52,441 bases of DNA. Origin: Lactonifactor sp. BIOML-A5 (GTDB lineage Bacteria; Bacillota; Clostridia; Lachnospirales; Lachnospiraceae). The stretch spans positions 1 to 52,441 of the forward strand of contig NZ_WKYV01000030.1 in the NCBI RefSeq assembly GCF_009677585.1, read 5' to 3'. Positions 50,637-52,441 of the stretch are shown here, piece after piece (the stretch's first letter is position 1; every line of letters begins with the position of its first letter). Position numbers and translations under genes: made by a program. The notes beneath the pieces were generated by a model that saw nothing but the letters and a program-made list of their open reading frames with translations, was not told the DNA's origin and made no database searches.

Positions 50637-50978
50637 ATGAAGAAATACAAGAAAACAGCTCTTGTTTTGACTTTTGCCCTCATGGTAGCCTTTGCGTTTA
50701 GTACGACAGCATACGCCGCTCCGACCGGGGATGTGGCAGGGGCTATTGAGGGTACTTGGCGGGACGCCTCCGGTCAGATCAAGACGGTTGTCAACAACGT
50801 GGTGTTTCCCGCCATTGACCTCATTTTGGCAGTGTTCTTCTTTGCCAAATTGGGGATGGCGTATTTTGATTATCGGAAGCATGGTCAGTTCGAATGGGCC
50901 GCACCGGCTATTCTGTTCGCCTGCCTTGTGTTCACGCTGACGGCTCCGCTATATATCTGGACTATACTTGGGTTATGA
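50637..50978 (+). CDS. DUF3852-family small membrane protein
   Basis: 113 residues from the ATG at 50637 (GGAAAGGTGG upstream); the frame upstream of it overlaps the previous gene and is spurious. Signal peptide ('VLTFALMVAFAFSTTAYA'), a short outer part and two spans ('VVFPAIDLILAVFFFAKLGM', 'ILFACLVFTLTAPLYIWTI'). DUF3852 genes are common in clostridial conjugation modules, where the two-span layout recalls VirB2/TrbC-type subunits. No VirB4 or relaxase follows here. Confidence 0.75.
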   Translation: MKKYKKTALVLTFALMVAFAFSTTAYAAPTGDVAGAIEGTWRDASGQIKTVVNNVVFPAIDLILAVFFFAKLGMAYFDYRKHGQFEWAAPAILFACLVFTLTAPLYIWTILGL

Positions 50979-50994
50979 TAGTGAAATAGATAGA

Positions 50995-51031
50995 GGGCAA
51001 CCAAGCCATAAAGCGGTGAGGTTGCCCAAAC
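50995..51031. terminator. Terminator closing the pilus region
   Basis: 8-bp stem GGGCAACC / GGTTGCCC around a 17-nt loop, then AAACTTTT. It marks the change to AT-rich sequence. Confidence 0.75.
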
Positions 51032-51097
51032 TTTTGATGTAATCAAGATTAACTTTGGTAAGGCTGCTTTTTTATATTAAGGTATGTACTTTTCTAT

Positions 51098-51429
51098 TTA
51101 ATGTGTAAAATCGATATATTGAATATGTTCTGGCAAATCCGCTTGGATTGCTTCTTTCATCTTCTTAGCAAACGGACAAGGATATCCAATGGGATTTCCT
51201 CTCTGTATACAAGAAGCAAATACAATGGTGTCTGCACCACGCTTTACAAGTTCTCTTGCCCGTAAACAGCCTTTTTACCAGGGCATCCGCCACAGCTTGT
51301 AAAGCCTATAATATCAATATCTTCTTCAACATTTTCAAAAGCACCTTTTTTATCCCGTATCACCTTAAAATCAGTTGAACCTGGGCAATAATCTTCTGTT
51401 TGCATACACCTAATAATGCCTACTTTCAT
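51098..51429 (-). pseudogene. CGGC-domain protein gene broken by a one-base frameshift
   Basis: The first 61 codons ('MKVGIIRCMQTEDYCPGSTDF... GFTSCGGCPGKKAVYGQENL') end early, but in another frame the protein continues 'ARELVKRGADTIVFASCIQRGNPIGYPCPF' (split) to a stop at 51098. Adding one G to the GGG tract at about 51255-51257 restores 'KKAVYGARELVKRGADT'. Full length would be about 110 residues, normal for CGGC proteins, which carry a CGGC metal-like motif of unknown role. A sequencing error in the homopolymer cannot be excluded. Confidence 0.75.
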
Positions 51430-51586
51430 TAAGATGTTCCTCCTCCTATATAAATTCGCTCTAAAAGCATAAAATCAACAATACTTTAATTAGCTTGTAT
51501 ATAAAAGTTTACCATAGTAAAGCAAGGGTTACAAGTAACTTATTATGAACACAGACAATGGATACTACGTTATGGAATTCGATTGT

Positions 51587-52234
51587 TTAATATTTGTTTT
51601 TTATTGCGATTGTACGGTTATTAATTTCAATAATACCTTCCTCTTTTAATTTTTTAAGCTCTCTGAACAAAGAAGGTCTTTGTACACCTAAATAATCTGC
51701 CAGTTGTCTTTTACTCATTGGAAGAAGAATTACCGAAGATTTCTGTATGATAGTTTGCTGTTTAAAATAATCCATAATATTTTCTCGAAGTGTTCTTTGC
51801 GTAAACATTGCTATTTTCTGATTTATTCCTTGAGAATTTTGTGAGATTGACTTTATATAATGCAATGTGAAATTGTAATCATGCAAAAACTCCAAAACAG
51901 CATTTATGTCAATATGGATAATTTGACAATCTGTAAGGCAATAGATAGTAAGCGGATAACTGTGGTTTTCACCAAATAATAAATTTGCTCCTATCACACT
52001 TCCCTGACTAAATTCAAACATTGTAGTTGCTGAACCGTTAGTTGATAAAGAATACGCAACCAAACTTCCTGACAATACAATATCTAATGTACGGCAAGTT
52101 TCATTTGCATTATGAACGGTTGCACCTTTCATATAGTGTTTTCGATAAATATGATTACCTGCTATTAGTTTTTCTAAATCAGATTCCTTTATAGCTGAAA
52201 ATAATGAAATGTTTCGTAAAATGTCAATATTCAT
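51587..52234 (-). CDS. Crp/Fnr-family transcriptional regulator
   Basis: 215 residues. N-terminal cyclic-nucleotide-binding-like barrel ('ISLFSAIKESDLEKLIAGNH', 'SLVAYSLSTNGSATTMFEFSQGSVIGANLLFGE' split) and a C-terminal winged helix ('MSKRQLADYLGVQRPSLFRELKKLKEEGIIEINN' split). No N-terminal Cys cluster for an Fe-S cofactor. Ligand unknown. It is divergent from the partial membrane-protein gene; a TTGTG-N4-CACAA palindrome lies between the two starts. Confidence 0.88.
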   Translation of the reverse strand: MNIDILRNISLFSAIKESDLEKLIAGNHIYRKHYMKGATVHNANETCRTLDIVLSGSLVAYSLSTNGSATTMFEFSQGSVIGANLLFGENHSYPLTIYCLTDCQIIHIDINAVLEFLHDYNFTLHYIKSISQNSQGINQKIAMFTQRTLRENIMDYFKQQTIIQKSSVILLPMSKRQLADYLGVQRPSLFRELKKLKEEGIIEINNRTIAIKNKY

Positions 52235-52315
52235 GTGAATTTACTCCTCTATTTTAAAACATTATATCAAAAAGAAACATCGGTGTCTATTTGAACATAA
52301 TAAACTGCTTTATAA

Positions 52316-52329
52316 TTGTGTTATCACAA
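52316..52329. promoter_or_regulatory. Candidate Crp/Fnr operator
   Basis: TTGTG-TTAT-CACAA, a perfect 5-bp-arm palindrome overlapping a TATAAT (52311-52316) upstream of the gene at 52348 (AACGGAGG site). Likely target of the divergent Crp/Fnr protein; the 4-base spacer differs from the usual 4-6 range only slightly. Confidence 0.45.
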
Positions 52330-52347
52330 AAAGAACGGAGGATTTGT

Positions 52348-52441
52348 ATGGATATTTTTACAGCAGCAATGTGGATAGGAACGATCGTATTCCTTTTGAT
52401 TTCCTTAAAAAAGGATAAAGTTAAGACATTGAAAGCACTTA
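52348..52441 (+). CDS. Start of a membrane protein gene (permease-like), cut by window edge
   Basis: 31 codons visible: 'MDIFTAAMWIGTIVFLLI' then 'SLKKDKVKTLKAL'. One membrane span and a basic loop. The start recalls predicted permeases (YraQ/DUF318 type) that occur near CGGC genes, but too little is visible to be sure. AACGGAGG precedes the ATG. Confidence 0.5.
   Translation, partial: MDIFTAAMWIGTIVFLLISLKKDKVKTLKAL

Larger units (their letters stand above)
22357..50978. mobile_element. tRNA-Ser-integrated genomic island (visible part)
   Basis: The left edge is the tRNA-Ser break. Inside are toxin-antitoxin genes, an XRE/ImmA pair, DUF4314, a DNA methylase, YodL, SpoVG and DUF3852-type genes, a Tad-like pilus operon and a nested recombinase element. 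This gene set is seen on clostridial integrative and conjugative elements. No integrase for the tRNA site, relaxase, coupling protein or VirB4 is visible. The right edge is unknown; the end given is the last gene clearly belonging to the set, and the island may run past the window. Confidence 0.6.

Noticed and set aside
50637..50978. Evidence for a complete conjugation (T4SS) module
   Set aside because: Only a DUF3852 gene is present; VirB4, VirB6, coupling protein and relaxase are not in the window.

Overview
The window looks like the chromosome of a spore-forming, strictly anaerobic Firmicute, most like Lachnospiraceae. Supporting genes are the spore protease YyaC, a SpoVG-family protein, the [FeFe]-hydrogenase maturase HydE, a large Gram-positive-type SRP RNA, a split transketolase, and Gram-positive ribosome-binding sites throughout. 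The assignment is inference; no rRNA is present.

Positions 1-22300 are ordinary backbone. From left to right: a CvpA-type membrane protein, a DUF5711 protein and a LysM membrane protein (all minus); yyaC (plus) overlapping tail-to-tail with an HD-domain gene; a minus-strand pentose-phosphate operon (transaldolase-like aldolase, then the two transketolase halves) behind an AT-rich regulatory stretch and a LacI regulator; dnaX-ybaB-recR; a phosphofructokinase; the SRP RNA with a near-consensus promoter; a DedA protein; hydE; an orphan KdpE/KdpD-like two-component pair; two convergent Na/Pi-cotransporter paralogues; a homocysteine methyltransferase-like gene and tadA.

At about 22309-22364 only the 3' part of a tRNA-Ser(CGA) remains. 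The match breaks in the anticodon loop, which marks the left attachment site of an integrated island. No integrase gene lies beside it, and no matching second att site was found, so the island probably continues past the window. Its first part (22.4-26 kb) holds tandem 11-bp repeats, a double-HTH protein, a Phd/RelE-type toxin-antitoxin pair, the stump of an AAA ATPase gene, and an overlapping XRE / ImmA-peptidase / PIN cassette. From 26.1 to 30.7 kb come accessory genes typical of clostridial mobile elements: DUF4314, HTH, DNA adenine methylase, AbrB-like, YodL-domain, pilin-like and SpoVG-like.

The most notable content is at 30.0-51.0 kb: a Tad/Flp-type pilus system on the mobile island. 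It has two nearly identical pilin-like genes, a prepilin peptidase, CpaB-, TadZ-, TadA-, TadB- and TadC-like proteins, two more pseudopilin-like proteins, several secreted or membrane accessory proteins, and a 1314-residue SLH-anchored Ig/PKD-repeat surface protein. Between the SLH gene and the pilus operon sits a second, nested element (about 34.62-41.47 kb). It carries three tyrosine-recombinase-like genes, a coiled-coil partner and a zinc-finger-repeat cargo gene, bounded by repeated recombinase-like sites.

After a terminator at about 51.0 kb the sequence turns AT-rich. It holds a CGGC-domain pseudogene with a single-base frameshift, a Crp/Fnr-family regulator and the first codons of a divergent membrane-protein gene cut by the window edge.
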